Positions 1 to 6,395 of a DNA stretch of 10,263 nucleotides are shown piece after piece. Source of the stretch: an uncultured Prevotellaceae bacterium (lineage in GTDB: Bacteria; Bacteroidota; Bacteroidia; Bacteroidales; Muribaculaceae); assembly GCA_945983195.1 (NCBI GenBank), contig CAMFSS010000048.1, forward strand, positions 1 to 10,263, written 5' to 3'. How positions within the stretch are numbered: the first letter of the stretch is position 1; every line of letters starts with the position of its first letter. The notes beneath the pieces are model-generated. The model worked only from the letters and a program-made list of their open reading frames with translations. It had not been told where the DNA came from and did no database searches. The translations under genes and the position numbers were made by a program.

Positions 1-729
1 ATGGATTATGCCATGAATTTTGCATCTGACCCTGTTTTGCTGGGTTGCTTGCTGATTAAGGCCGGTGAGGCCGACGGCCAGGTTGCCGGTGCAAAGAATA
101 CCACAGGAAACGTGCTCCGTGCCGCTTTCCAGGTTATCAAGACTGCTCCGGGCATCAATGTGGTGTCGGGCGCATTCCTCATGCTTCTGCCTCCGGGATT
201 GCCCTACGGAACAGATGGTATGCTCGTATTTGCCGACTGCGCCGTGATTCCTGCTCCACGCGCCGACGAACTCGCACAGATTGCCATATCTACTGCCAAG
301 ACCGCACGCGACATTGCCGGCATTGAGCCGCGCATTGCCATGCTCAGCTTCTCAACCAAGGGCAGCGCATCGCATGAGGTGGTCACCAAAGTGGTGAAAG
401 CTACCGAACTTGCACGCGAAACCGACCCGACTCTTGCCATCGACGGCGAGTTGCAGGCTGATGCTGCAATTGTGCCTTCGGTTGGACTCAGCAAGGCTCC
501 GGGCAGCACCATTGCCGGTAAGGCCAATGTGCTCGTGTTCCCCAACCTCGAAGTGGGCAACATTGCCTACAAGCTGGTGCAGCGACTTGCCGGTGCGCAG
601 GCTGTGGGCCCGATTCTGCAAGGTCTTGCACGCCCGGTCAACGACCTGTCGCGCGGTTGCAGCCCTGAGGATATCTACAAGACTATCATCATCACATGCA
701 ATCAGGCTATCGGATTAAAGAATAATTGA
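1..729 (+). CDS. pta: Phosphate acetyltransferase, C-terminal part (5' end outside window)
   Basis: Phosphotransacetylase interconverts acetyl-CoA plus phosphate and acetyl phosphate plus CoA in the cytoplasm; the acetyl phosphate feeds the acetate kinase encoded next. The 242 visible residues carry family signatures: ADGQVAGA near residue 25, the IKTAPG stretch near 46-51, SFSTKGSASHE near 116, DGELQADAA near 147, and the C-terminal segment running from AGKANVLVFPNLEVGN to ARPVNDLSRG (about 172-218). Pta of this class is usually about 330 residues, so roughly 90 N-terminal residues are missing. The ATG at base 1 is therefore probably an internal methionine and the gene starts upstream of the window. 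The stop is TGA at 727-729. It lies 76 bp before ackA on the same strand, the usual pta-ackA order. No frameshift or odd residue was noticed in the visible part. Confidence 0.95.
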   Translation: MDYAMNFASDPVLLGCLLIKAGEADGQVAGAKNTTGNVLRAAFQVIKTAPGINVVSGAFLMLLPPGLPYGTDGMLVFADCAVIPAPRADELAQIAISTAKTARDIAGIEPRIAMLSFSTKGSASHEVVTKVVKATELARETDPTLAIDGELQADAAIVPSVGLSKAPGSTIAGKANVLVFPNLEVGNIAYKLVQRLAGAQAVGPILQGLARPVNDLSRGCSPEDIYKTIIITCNQAIGLKNN

Positions 730-738
730 CTTTTCACC

Positions 739-767
739 GCAGGGGCGCTCCAATCAAGCGTCCCTGC
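739..767 (+). other. Intergenic hairpin between pta and ackA
   Basis: Bases 739-749 and 757-767 pair over 11 positions with a single G-U wobble, leaving a 7-nt loop. The hairpin is GC-rich and lies 10 bp after the pta stop and 38 bp before the ackA start. No U-tract follows; the next bases are caatataaac. It is therefore not a canonical intrinsic terminator. It could be an RNA-processing or stability element, or a weak attenuator between the two genes. The structure is seen in sequence; the role is inference. Confidence 0.6.
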
Positions 768-805
768 CAATATAAACAATCAAAAAACCAATAATTGCAA
801 CAGAA

Positions 806-2017
806 ATGAACATACTGGTTCTTAACTGCGGCAGCAGTTCGGTAAAGTACAAATTAATCGAAATCAAGGCAAACCAAGTGCTTGCCGAGGGCGGAGTGGA
901 GAAAATCGGACTTCCCGATGCTTTCATCAAATTCAAGCTCGCCGACGGTAGCAAGAAAATTCTGGAACTCAACATCAGCGACCACAACGGTGCAATAAAG
1001 TCGATTCTCGACTTGCTCACCGGCACTGAATATGGCTGCATAAAGAGCTTCAGCGAAATCGACGCTGTGGGTCACCGTGTGGTGCATGGCGGCGAGAAAT
1101 TCAATAAGAGCGTGCTTATCACCGATGAGGTGATAGCAAAAATCAAGGAGTGCTACGGCATTGCTCCGCTTCACAACCCCGTGAATATGGCTGGTATCGA
1201 TGCCATCACGGCTGTTCTCCCCGGAGTGCCACAAGTGGCTGTGTTCGACACTGCTTTCCACCAGACTATGCCGGCAAAGGCATTCATGTATGCCCTGCCG
1301 TATAAATACTACCAAGAGGACGGTGTACGCCGCTACGGTTTCCATGGCACAAGCCACCGCTACGTGTCGGCACGTGTGTGCGAGTTCCTTGGAGTTGACT
1401 ACAAGTCGCAGAAAATTGTCACTTGCCATGTGGGCAATGGCGGCAGCATCACAGCCGTCGACTGCGGCAAGAGCGTCGACACGTCGATGGGTCTTACGCC
1501 GGTTGAAGGCCTGATGATGGGAACACGCTGCGGCGATGTCGATCCGGGAGCACTCACATTCCTCATGCAGAAGCATGGCATCAGTGCAGCCGAGATGCAG
1601 AGTATCATCAACAAGAAGAGCGGTATGGCTGGATTCTCCGAGATTTCGAGTGATATGCGTGAGATTGAGGCTGCCGTGAACAATGGCGACGAGCGTGCCA
1701 AGCTCGCCCTCGATATGTATGAGAACCGCATCGTGAAATACATCGGAGCATACGCTGCCGAAATGGGCGGAATTGATATCATCGTCTTCACCGGAGGTGT
1801 TGGCGAGAACCAGGTAGGTGTGCGTGCCAATGTGTGCCGTCCGCTCAAGTTTATGGGAGTTGAGGTCGATGAGGCTTTCAACGCCGGCATTCGCGGCAAG
1901 GAAGCCGTAATCAGCACTGCGGCATCGCGCGTGAAAGTGGTGGTTATCCCCACCGACGAGGAGTATATGATTGCCCGCGACACCGAAGCTATCGTAGAAG
2001 GACGCGAGATTGAATAA
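806..2017 (+). CDS. ackA: Acetate kinase
   Basis: Acetate kinase makes acetate and ATP from acetyl phosphate and ADP, the last step of acetate fermentation, and works with Pta. The 403-residue length is normal for the family. Residues known to matter in the Methanosarcina thermophila enzyme are present at matching places: Asn7 in the NCGSSSVKYK start, Arg91 in GHRVVHGG, Asp148 in VFDTAFH, His180 in GFHGTSH, Arg241 in MGTRCGDVDPG, and Glu385 in IPTDEE near the C-terminus. The nucleotide-binding FTGGVGEN segment is at about 328-335. The ATG at 806 gives the standard MNILVLN start. The leader is A-rich with no clear Shine-Dalgarno, normal for Bacteroidetes. No TAnnTTTG promoter was found in the 76-bp gap, so co-transcription with pta is likely. 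A strong hairpin follows at 2042-2092. Confidence 0.98.
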   Translation: MNILVLNCGSSSVKYKLIEIKANQVLAEGGVEKIGLPDAFIKFKLADGSKKILELNISDHNGAIKSILDLLTGTEYGCIKSFSEIDAVGHRVVHGGEKFNKSVLITDEVIAKIKECYGIAPLHNPVNMAGIDAITAVLPGVPQVAVFDTAFHQTMPAKAFMYALPYKYYQEDGVRRYGFHGTSHRYVSARVCEFLGVDYKSQKIVTCHVGNGGSITAVDCGKSVDTSMGLTPVEGLMMGTRCGDVDPGALTFLMQKHGISAAEMQSIINKKSGMAGFSEISSDMREIEAAVNNGDERAKLALDMYENRIVKYIGAYAAEMGGIDIIVFTGGVGENQVGVRANVCRPLKFMGVEVDEAFNAGIRGKEAVISTAASRVKVVVIPTDEEYMIARDTEAIVEGREIE

Positions 2018-2041
2018 TCTCCAATCCCACCCTAAAATACA

Positions 2042-2092
2042 CAGATTCCACCGAAAGTGCCGATTCAAGCATCAGCCTTTCGGTGGAATCTG
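2042..2092. terminator. Convergent transcription terminator hairpin (ackA / CotH gene)
   Basis: A perfect 16-bp inverted repeat has arms 2042-2057 and 2077-2092 and a 19-nt loop. On the plus strand it is followed by cttttggctttt, two short T-runs, which suits termination of ackA. The CotH-domain gene converges from the right and ends at 2148, so the same stem could end minus-strand transcripts, although only TATTTTA follows on that side. The long loop is unusual for a rho-independent terminator. Confidence 0.75.
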
Positions 2093-2147
2093 CTTTTGGC
2101 TTTTCGCTCGGGAATTTGCTGTGAAAAAGTTGATTCTATGTTTTGCG

Positions 2148-3956
2148 TTAGCGGACCGGGAGTTTTTGGCTGCCTGAGTTGGAGCGGAGAATGTATAGCC
2201 CCTTAGGGAGCGTGACGGTTGCTTCACCGTCAACGGTCAGTGATGCCACTCTTGTGCCGCTGAGCGAGTAGATTTCCACTGTTTCGGGGCGTGTTGTCGT
2301 CACAGTCACCATTCCGTTGCGGCAGCGTACTGCGAGTGGCTGCGATTTCGCTGTATGCTCTACGGCTTCGTTCTCATTGCTCATTTTGAGCACCCATTTA
2401 CCGTCGACCTGACGCAATGTTATGTCTACATTTTCCACTGCTTCCACTTCAAGCCCGATATTCGGATCACCTACGGTGGTCGATACCACATAGTCTTCAT
2501 TCAGCTTCAGAGGCGTGCCGTTGCCGCACATTTCGTAGCAGCCCGACCATGAGCGGCGGTCGATAATCTTGAAGCCGCGTCCGTCATTGAGCTTGTCGAT
2601 GCGGTCGAAGTGGCGGCTGTAGGTCAGTTTTTCCTCATCGTAGTAGAGTCGCGGAGCGTCGGCAGGCTGCCAGCTTCCAAGTACGCTCGAAGCACCCACC
2701 ATATATAGGTTGCCCAAGATGGAAGGATTGTCGCTGCCGCTCCATTGCATGTTGAGCCAATTCACCTTGGAGCGCAGACAGTCGAGGTAGCTGTTTTTAG
2801 CTTTAGTCATGTCGGCATTGCCATATTCGGGCCACCGCTCTGCATCTTTCACTGCTGCCGAAGCTATTTCCGCTGTAAAGTCATCAATGTAACTCTCTAT
2901 GGCGGCAAACGAAGGCTTGAATTCCTCCCACCGGGCTTTCACAGCGTCCTGAAAAGCCGGGAATTTTGCAATTTCGCCAATCCAGTGCTGGTGAAAATTG
3001 GTCTTTTCATATATGAAGTTTTCGCCACTGCGCCAAAAAGAGTTGCCGAAATCCCACACAGGACCAAAGATCAGCCGGGTGTCGGTACCGCGTTCCTTGT
3101 GCCAGTAGCAGCTTCCGTGGAACGACTCCCCATTGTCGGTAACCTCCTGGGTGATGTAGAATTTCACAAGCTCATTGATGTCGATATATTTCTGCCATTC
3201 GGTCGATGTCTTGTCATCGGCATATATTGCTGCGTCTACGGCTTTGACAAGATTAATGAGATACTCTTTCTGAACGTCCGACAGCACCTCGGGAGTCTTG
3301 TGGGTGAAGCGCATCACCTCTCCTGTGCCGCAGTTTTCGCGAATCTTCACTTGTGCCGGGTCATCGTAGTTGTCGATTTCCACCAGCCAGCCGCCGGTGA
3401 TGGCTTCGGCATCGGTTTCCTCGTCGGCTTGTTCCACAATGTCGACACGGTTGGAATCCACGCGGATAAGTTCGGTGAGGAAATACAGTCCTATGTAGTC
3501 GCCGTTGAGAATCACCTCCACCGGTCGCTGCGCCGGAGTCCATGCAAGACCTATTCGGCGGCTTACTTCAAATCCCACAGCATTGCGCAGAAAGCCGAGA
3601 TTGTCGTCGGCATTGGCGAGCAGACCGAAATGCTTGCTTTTCTTCATTCCGAGCAGCGGCTGCTTCGAGTCGAGTTTCAGTCGGTAGGGCTTCTTGTTGA
3701 AGCCGGTCCAAGTGTAGTTGCCACGACCGCGAATCTGCATTGTCAGCGGTGCTTCGGCTGAGCCTATCGAGGTGTATCCGCTCAGCCCCATTGCATCGAG
3801 ATAGTAGGTGGCAGTGAGATAGTCCTCTTTCGAGGTGATTGGGGCATTGCCGGCGGTGTTGATGTGCAGCACAGGCAAAGTGCCCGAAGGCGACACGGCA
3901 AAAGAGCATATTGCCGTGATGGCAGCAACAAGAGTGAGAAATAGTCTTTTCATCAT
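2148..3956 (-). CDS. Secreted CotH-domain (kinase-like) protein with C-terminal sorting-like domain
   Basis: I call the start at 3956 (MMKRLFLTLVAAITAICSFA), which gives 602 residues with a clear signal peptide of about 20 residues. The frame stays open 45 codons further upstream, but those residues do not look coding and cover the likely promoter. The CotH domain spans about 28-400. Its marks are the RGRGNYTW segment near 76-83, KKPYRLKLD near 88-96, KHFGLLANADD at 108-118, EVILNGDYIGLYFLTE at 147-162, and GPVWDFGNSFWR at 298-309, the expected acidic catalytic region. CotH proteins are atypical kinases first known from Bacillus spore coats; the substrate here is unknown. Residues 416-530, starting with LYMVG...LGSW, resemble SusE/SusF-type surface carbohydrate-binding modules. 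The tail (about 540-602: VEIYSLSGTRV, LPKGLYIL, QKLPVR) resembles a type IX secretion sorting domain. The protein is probably exported to the cell surface. Confidence 0.85.
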   Translation of the reverse strand: MMKRLFLTLVAAITAICSFAVSPSGTLPVLHINTAGNAPITSKEDYLTATYYLDAMGLSGYTSIGSAEAPLTMQIRGRGNYTWTGFNKKPYRLKLDSKQPLLGMKKSKHFGLLANADDNLGFLRNAVGFEVSRRIGLAWTPAQRPVEVILNGDYIGLYFLTELIRVDSNRVDIVEQADEETDAEAITGGWLVEIDNYDDPAQVKIRENCGTGEVMRFTHKTPEVLSDVQKEYLINLVKAVDAAIYADDKTSTEWQKYIDINELVKFYITQEVTDNGESFHGSCYWHKERGTDTRLIFGPVWDFGNSFWRSGENFIYEKTNFHQHWIGEIAKFPAFQDAVKARWEEFKPSFAAIESYIDDFTAEIASAAVKDAERWPEYGNADMTKAKNSYLDCLRSKVNWLNMQWSGSDNPSILGNLYMVGASSVLGSWQPADAPRLYYDEEKLTYSRHFDRIDKLNDGRGFKIIDRRSWSGCYEMCGNGTPLKLNEDYVVSTTVGDPNIGLEVEAVENVDITLRQVDGKWVLKMSNENEAVEHTAKSQPLAVRCRNGMVTVTTTRPETVEIYSLSGTRVASLTVDGEATVTLPKGLYILRSNSGSQKLPVR

Positions 3957-3994
3957 AGTTTGTAGTTTTTTGGGGTATTGTGGTTTGTCGTTTG

Positions 3995-4012
3995 CAAAAT
4001 TACACAAAATTA
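3995..4012 (-). promoter_or_regulatory. Candidate promoter of the CotH gene: two tandem -7 boxes
   Basis: Read on the minus strand, TAATTTTG (matching the Bacteroidetes -7 consensus TAnnTTTG) occurs twice, at 4012-4005 and 4002-3995, exactly 10 bp apart. No TTTG -33 element sits at the usual 19-21 bp from either box; the nearest TTTG is at 4032-4029, 16 bp from the outer box. A start from the inner box would leave a leader of about 30 nt before 3956. The match is seen in sequence; activity is inference. Confidence 0.5.
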
Positions 4013-4044
4013 GTCGGGGAATGTTCCACAAAAAGTGTCTTTTT

Positions 4045-4863
4045 TTACAGAGTGGGAGAGATGATGAATTTTTCCACCACATGCGCCACACCGTCCTCCT
4101 CGTTGCTGTAGGTTATGTAGTCGGCTGAATCCTGCACTTCGGTCGACGCATTAGCCATTGCTACGCCAAGACCGGCAAATTCTATCATGCCCTTGTCGTT
4201 GTATCCGTCGCCGCAGGCAATCACCTCCTCGCGCTTTATGCCGAGTTTTTCGATAAGTTTCTCAAGCGAATTAGCCTTTTCTATGCCAGGAGGAACGCAC
4301 TCCAAGAAAAAGCCTGCCGAGCGGTAGACCGACAGCCTCCCCTTGAGCATCGCTGCAAGGCGCAATTCCAACTGGTGCAGCGGCTTTGGGTCGCCCACAA
4401 TCAGGCATTTGTTGATGGGGAATACAAGCTGGTGCTTGAAGTCGGAGTATTCCACCACAGGCATTTTGTTGATGAAAGCCTCGTGCAGCACATATTTGTT
4501 GGCTTTCTTTGTGGCTGCAATCCCTTCGCCCTGATAGGTGAGAATTTCCATTCCGGCAGCTTTCGCCTCGTCGTGCAGTGTAGGCACCAAGTCGGGGTTC
4601 AGTTCTTGGTTGAACACCGTGTCGCCGGTAGCGCAGTCAATGACCCTTCCACCATTGTAGGCGAGAATGAATCCGCCGTAGTCCTTCAGCTTCAGTTGCG
4701 CGGCAAGTGGGGTGATGCCGTAGGTGGGGCGTCCTGAAGCAAGCACCACCTTCACGCCCATTGCTTGAGCCTTCATCAGTGCGCTGTGTGTGCGTGGCGT
4801 CACTTCTTTCTTCTCGTTGGTCAGTGTGCCGTCGAGGTCGAGCACAATCATTCTGTATATCAT
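4045..4863 (-). CDS. Cof-type HAD-IIB family sugar-phosphate phosphatase
   Basis: A 272-residue haloacid-dehalogenase-superfamily hydrolase of the Cof/YidA type, predicted to dephosphorylate small phosphorylated metabolites such as sugar phosphates or flavin/PLP-type cofactors. All four HAD motifs are present: DLDGT at 9-13 (nucleophile Asp9, acid/base Asp11), ASGRP at 42-46 (Ser43), Lys196 in GIEKANSL, and GDGYND at 218-223 for Mg2+ binding. The C2B cap lies between motifs II and III (about 80-190). Length is typical. The start at 4863 gives MIYRMIVLDLDGTL; Met5 is a possible alternative. It is the upstream gene of a minus-strand pair, with its stop 88 bp before the CotH gene start. No strong terminator separates them, so partial read-through is possible. 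The exact substrate cannot be told from the sequence. Confidence 0.93.
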   Translation of the reverse strand: MIYRMIVLDLDGTLTNEKKEVTPRTHSALMKAQAMGVKVVLASGRPTYGITPLAAQLKLKDYGGFILAYNGGRVIDCATGDTVFNQELNPDLVPTLHDEAKAAGMEILTYQGEGIAATKKANKYVLHEAFINKMPVVEYSDFKHQLVFPINKCLIVGDPKPLHQLELRLAAMLKGRLSVYRSAGFFLECVPPGIEKANSLEKLIEKLGIKREEVIACGDGYNDKGMIEFAGLGVAMANASTEVQDSADYITYSNEEDGVAHVVEKFIISPTL

Positions 4864-4903
4864 TCCTTGTAAGCTTTTTTGCGTGTTATGTGATTTTCTC
4901 CTG

Positions 4904-4911
4904 CAAAGTTA
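4904..4911 (-). promoter_or_regulatory. Candidate -7 box for the HAD phosphatase gene
   Basis: On the minus strand, 4911-4904 reads TAACTTTG, a full TAnnTTTG match followed by CAGG. A transcript starting about 7 nt beyond it would have a leader of about 34 nt before the ATG at 4863. No TTTG was found at the expected -33 distance, so the call rests on the -7 box and its position. Confidence 0.55.
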
Positions 4912-4958
4912 ATGCTTTTATCATTTCCCCTTCATCGTTTAGGCTACAATTCTTCTTC

Positions 4959-4991
4959 ATTCTGCCTTATTTCTGCCTTATTTCGGCGTTA
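4959..4991. repeat. Three tandem 11-bp repeats in the divergent promoter region
   Basis: Three consecutive 11-bp units lie at 4959-4969, 4970-4980 and 4981-4991: ATTCTGCCTTA, TTTCTGCCTTA and TTTCGGCGTTA. The first two differ at one position and the third differs from the second at two. The 11-bp period is about one helical turn, so equivalent bases face the same side of the DNA. The array lies between the candidate -7 box for the HAD gene and the -33 element of rplY. It could be a binding site or a simple slippage product. Confidence 0.6.
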
Positions 4992-5026
4992 TTTGGTTAA
5001 ATGTCAACTAAAAATGTGCCGGTGGC

Positions 5027-5057
5027 TTTGCAGATTGCAGAAAAATTCATAACTTTG
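5027..5057 (+). promoter_or_regulatory. Bacteroidetes-type promoter of rplY-pth-S4 cluster
   Basis: TTTG at 5027-5030 and TAACTTTG at 5050-5057 are separated by exactly 19 bp, the canonical Bacteroidetes -33/-7 arrangement (TTTG-N19-TAnnTTTG). Transcription would start near 5064, leaving a leader of about 80 nt before rplY. This is the best-formed promoter in the window. Confidence 0.8.
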
Positions 5058-5090
5058 CCGCGCTTTTTATGACAACTCCCGTGTGATGGT

Positions 5091-5117
5091 AAATTAAGGA
5101 GCAAAATGACTTAATTT
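5091..5117 (+). other. AT-rich hairpin in the rplY leader
   Basis: Bases 5091-5098 (AAATTAAG) and 5110-5117 (CTTAATTT) form a perfect 8-bp stem with an 11-nt loop inside the predicted 5' leader, ending 27 nt before the rplY start. The stem is AT-rich and so weak. It could influence translation initiation, but its function is unknown and it may be chance. Confidence 0.4.
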
Positions 5118-5144
5118 TTAGTAACACAAACAACAAAACAAGAA

Positions 5145-5801
5145 ATGAAAACATTCCAACTCACAGCCGAGCCTCGCACAGTGCTCGGAAAGAAGGCCAG
5201 CAAGGCACTTCGCAACGAAGAGAAAATCCCTGTAGTCCTCAATGGCGGCAAGGTCGTTGACCTTCCTTTTGCCGGAAAGCTTGAAGAGGGTCAGAAGGTA
5301 GTAGAGCTTTGCAACAACAAGGGTATCGTCACTACCGACCTTACAGTTACTGCCGAGGCAGTTCGCAAGCTTATCTACAGCCCCGATATTTATGCAATCG
5401 TGGTGACAGTGCTTGGGGGGATGATGCTCGCTATCCTCAAGGTGCTCCAGTTCGACCCAGTTACCGAGAAGGTGCTCCTCATCGACCTTCTTGAGGTGTC
5501 CGATGATAAGCCGGTGGTTATGGAAGTTCCTGTGAAGCTCGAGGGTCACGCCGAGGGTGTTAAGGCCGGTGGTAAGCTTGCTCTTTCTATGAAGAAGCTC
5601 AAAGTGCGTGCCATCTTCACCAACATTCCTGAGCGCATCATTGTCAATGTTGACAACATCAAGCTTGGTCAGACTCTTAAGGTGGGCGACCTCCACTATG
5701 AAGGACTTGAGCTGGTTAACGCCAAGAATGCTGTGGTTTGCGCCGTTCAGTTGACTCGTGCAGCTCGTGGTGCACAGGCCGCTGCAGCAGCTAACGCTTA
5801 A
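5145..5801 (+). CDS. rplY: 50S ribosomal protein L25 (Ctc/TL5 family)
   Basis: L25 binds 5S rRNA in the central protuberance of the 50S subunit. This 218-residue protein is the long Ctc/TL5 form: an N-terminal 5S-binding domain (about 1-118) plus a C-terminal beta domain (about 120-205) with typical DDKPVVMEVPVKL and EGVKAGGKL segments, ending in an Ala-rich tail. RTVLGKKASKALR near 11-23 is the usual L25 start. Two oddities stand out. Residues about 35-65 look longer than in the L25 proteins I recall. The conserved HP...HID segment reads QFDPVTEKVLLID, with Asp104 and Leu112 where histidines are expected, next to an unusual VTVLGGMM stretch. The ATG at 5145 follows an A-rich leader. It heads a cluster with pth 17 bp downstream and is driven by the promoter at 5027-5057. 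Confidence 0.93.
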   Translation: MKTFQLTAEPRTVLGKKASKALRNEEKIPVVLNGGKVVDLPFAGKLEEGQKVVELCNNKGIVTTDLTVTAEAVRKLIYSPDIYAIVVTVLGGMMLAILKVLQFDPVTEKVLLIDLLEVSDDKPVVMEVPVKLEGHAEGVKAGGKLALSMKKLKVRAIFTNIPERIIVNVDNIKLGQTLKVGDLHYEGLELVNAKNAVVCAVQLTRAARGAQAAAAANA

Positions 5802-5818
5802 TCCACTTCCGCTGAAGA

Positions 5819-6382
5819 ATGAAATTTCTGATTGTAGGGCTGGGTAACATCGGCAGTGAATACCGTGACACCCGGCACAACATAGGATTTAACGTATTGG
5901 ATGCCTTGGCTGAGGCATCCAATATTTCTTTTAGCACTCAGCGTTATGGCGACGTGGCTACGATGAGGCTGAAGAATCAGAATCTTGTGTTGCTGAAACC
6001 GTCCACCTACATGAATCTCAGTGGCGATGCCGTGCGCTACTGGAAGAACAAGGAGAACATTGAGGTCGAGAATATTCTTGTGGTAGTCGACGACTTGTCG
6101 CTGCCCTTTGGTGCTCTGCGAATGAAGGGCAAGGGGAGCGATGGCGGTCACAACGGACTGAAGCACATCAACCAGATGCTTGGCACTGAAGCCTATCCCC
6201 GGTTGCGCTTCGGAATCGGCAACGACTTTCCGCGCGGTGCACAGATTGACTATGTGCTCGGTCACTTCACAGCCGAGCAGCGTGAGCTGATGCCCGAGCG
6301 GCTAAAGGTGGCTGTGGAGGCCATAAAGAGCTTCTGTCTGGCAGGACTGCCGTTCACTATGACGCACTTCAACAACAAATAG
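5819..6382 (+). CDS. pth: Peptidyl-tRNA hydrolase
   Basis: Pth cleaves the ester bond of peptidyl-tRNAs that drop off ribosomes, recycling tRNA. The 187-residue length is close to the 194 of E. coli Pth. Matching functional residues are Asn10 in VGLGNIG, the catalytic His20 in TRHNIGF, Met65 and Asn66 in TYMNLSG, Asp91 in VVVDDLSLP, and Asn112 in GGHNGLK, followed by RLRFGIG. The start at 5819 gives the standard MKFLIVGLGN. It lies 17 bp after rplY and 13 bp before the S4-domain gene, so the three are probably one operon. The ctc-pth adjacency also occurs in Bacillus subtilis (ctc-spoVC). No anomalies were seen. Confidence 0.97.
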   Translation: MKFLIVGLGNIGSEYRDTRHNIGFNVLDALAEASNISFSTQRYGDVATMRLKNQNLVLLKPSTYMNLSGDAVRYWKNKENIEVENILVVVDDLSLPFGALRMKGKGSDGGHNGLKHINQMLGTEAYPRLRFGIGNDFPRGAQIDYVLGHFTAEQRELMPERLKVAVEAIKSFCLAGLPFTMTHFNNK

Positions 6383-6395
6383 CGAAGAGGGAAAG

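Noticed and set aside
854..2068. 404-codon open frame antisense to ackA
   Set aside because: It mirrors the ackA codon pattern, its product is rich in His, Cys and Leu without a recognisable domain, and ackA on the other strand is certain.
2745..3761. 338-codon open frame antisense to the CotH gene
   Set aside because: The translation has no recognisable domain and is explained by codon bias of the CotH gene, whose motifs are clear on the minus strand.
4013..4044. AAAAAG/CTTTTT stem after the HAD gene stop as a terminator
   Set aside because: The stem is only 6 bp, AT-only apart from one pair, with a 3-nt loop and no GC core, so it is too weak to call.
3957..4091. 45-codon upstream extension of the CotH frame
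   Set aside because: It overlaps the end of the HAD gene and the candidate promoter, and it would bury the clear signal peptide that starts at 3956.
5085..5115. Tiny ATG-initiated frames in the rplY leader as a regulatory leader peptide
   Set aside because: They are two or three codons long with no start-site context and no codon repetition to suggest attenuation.
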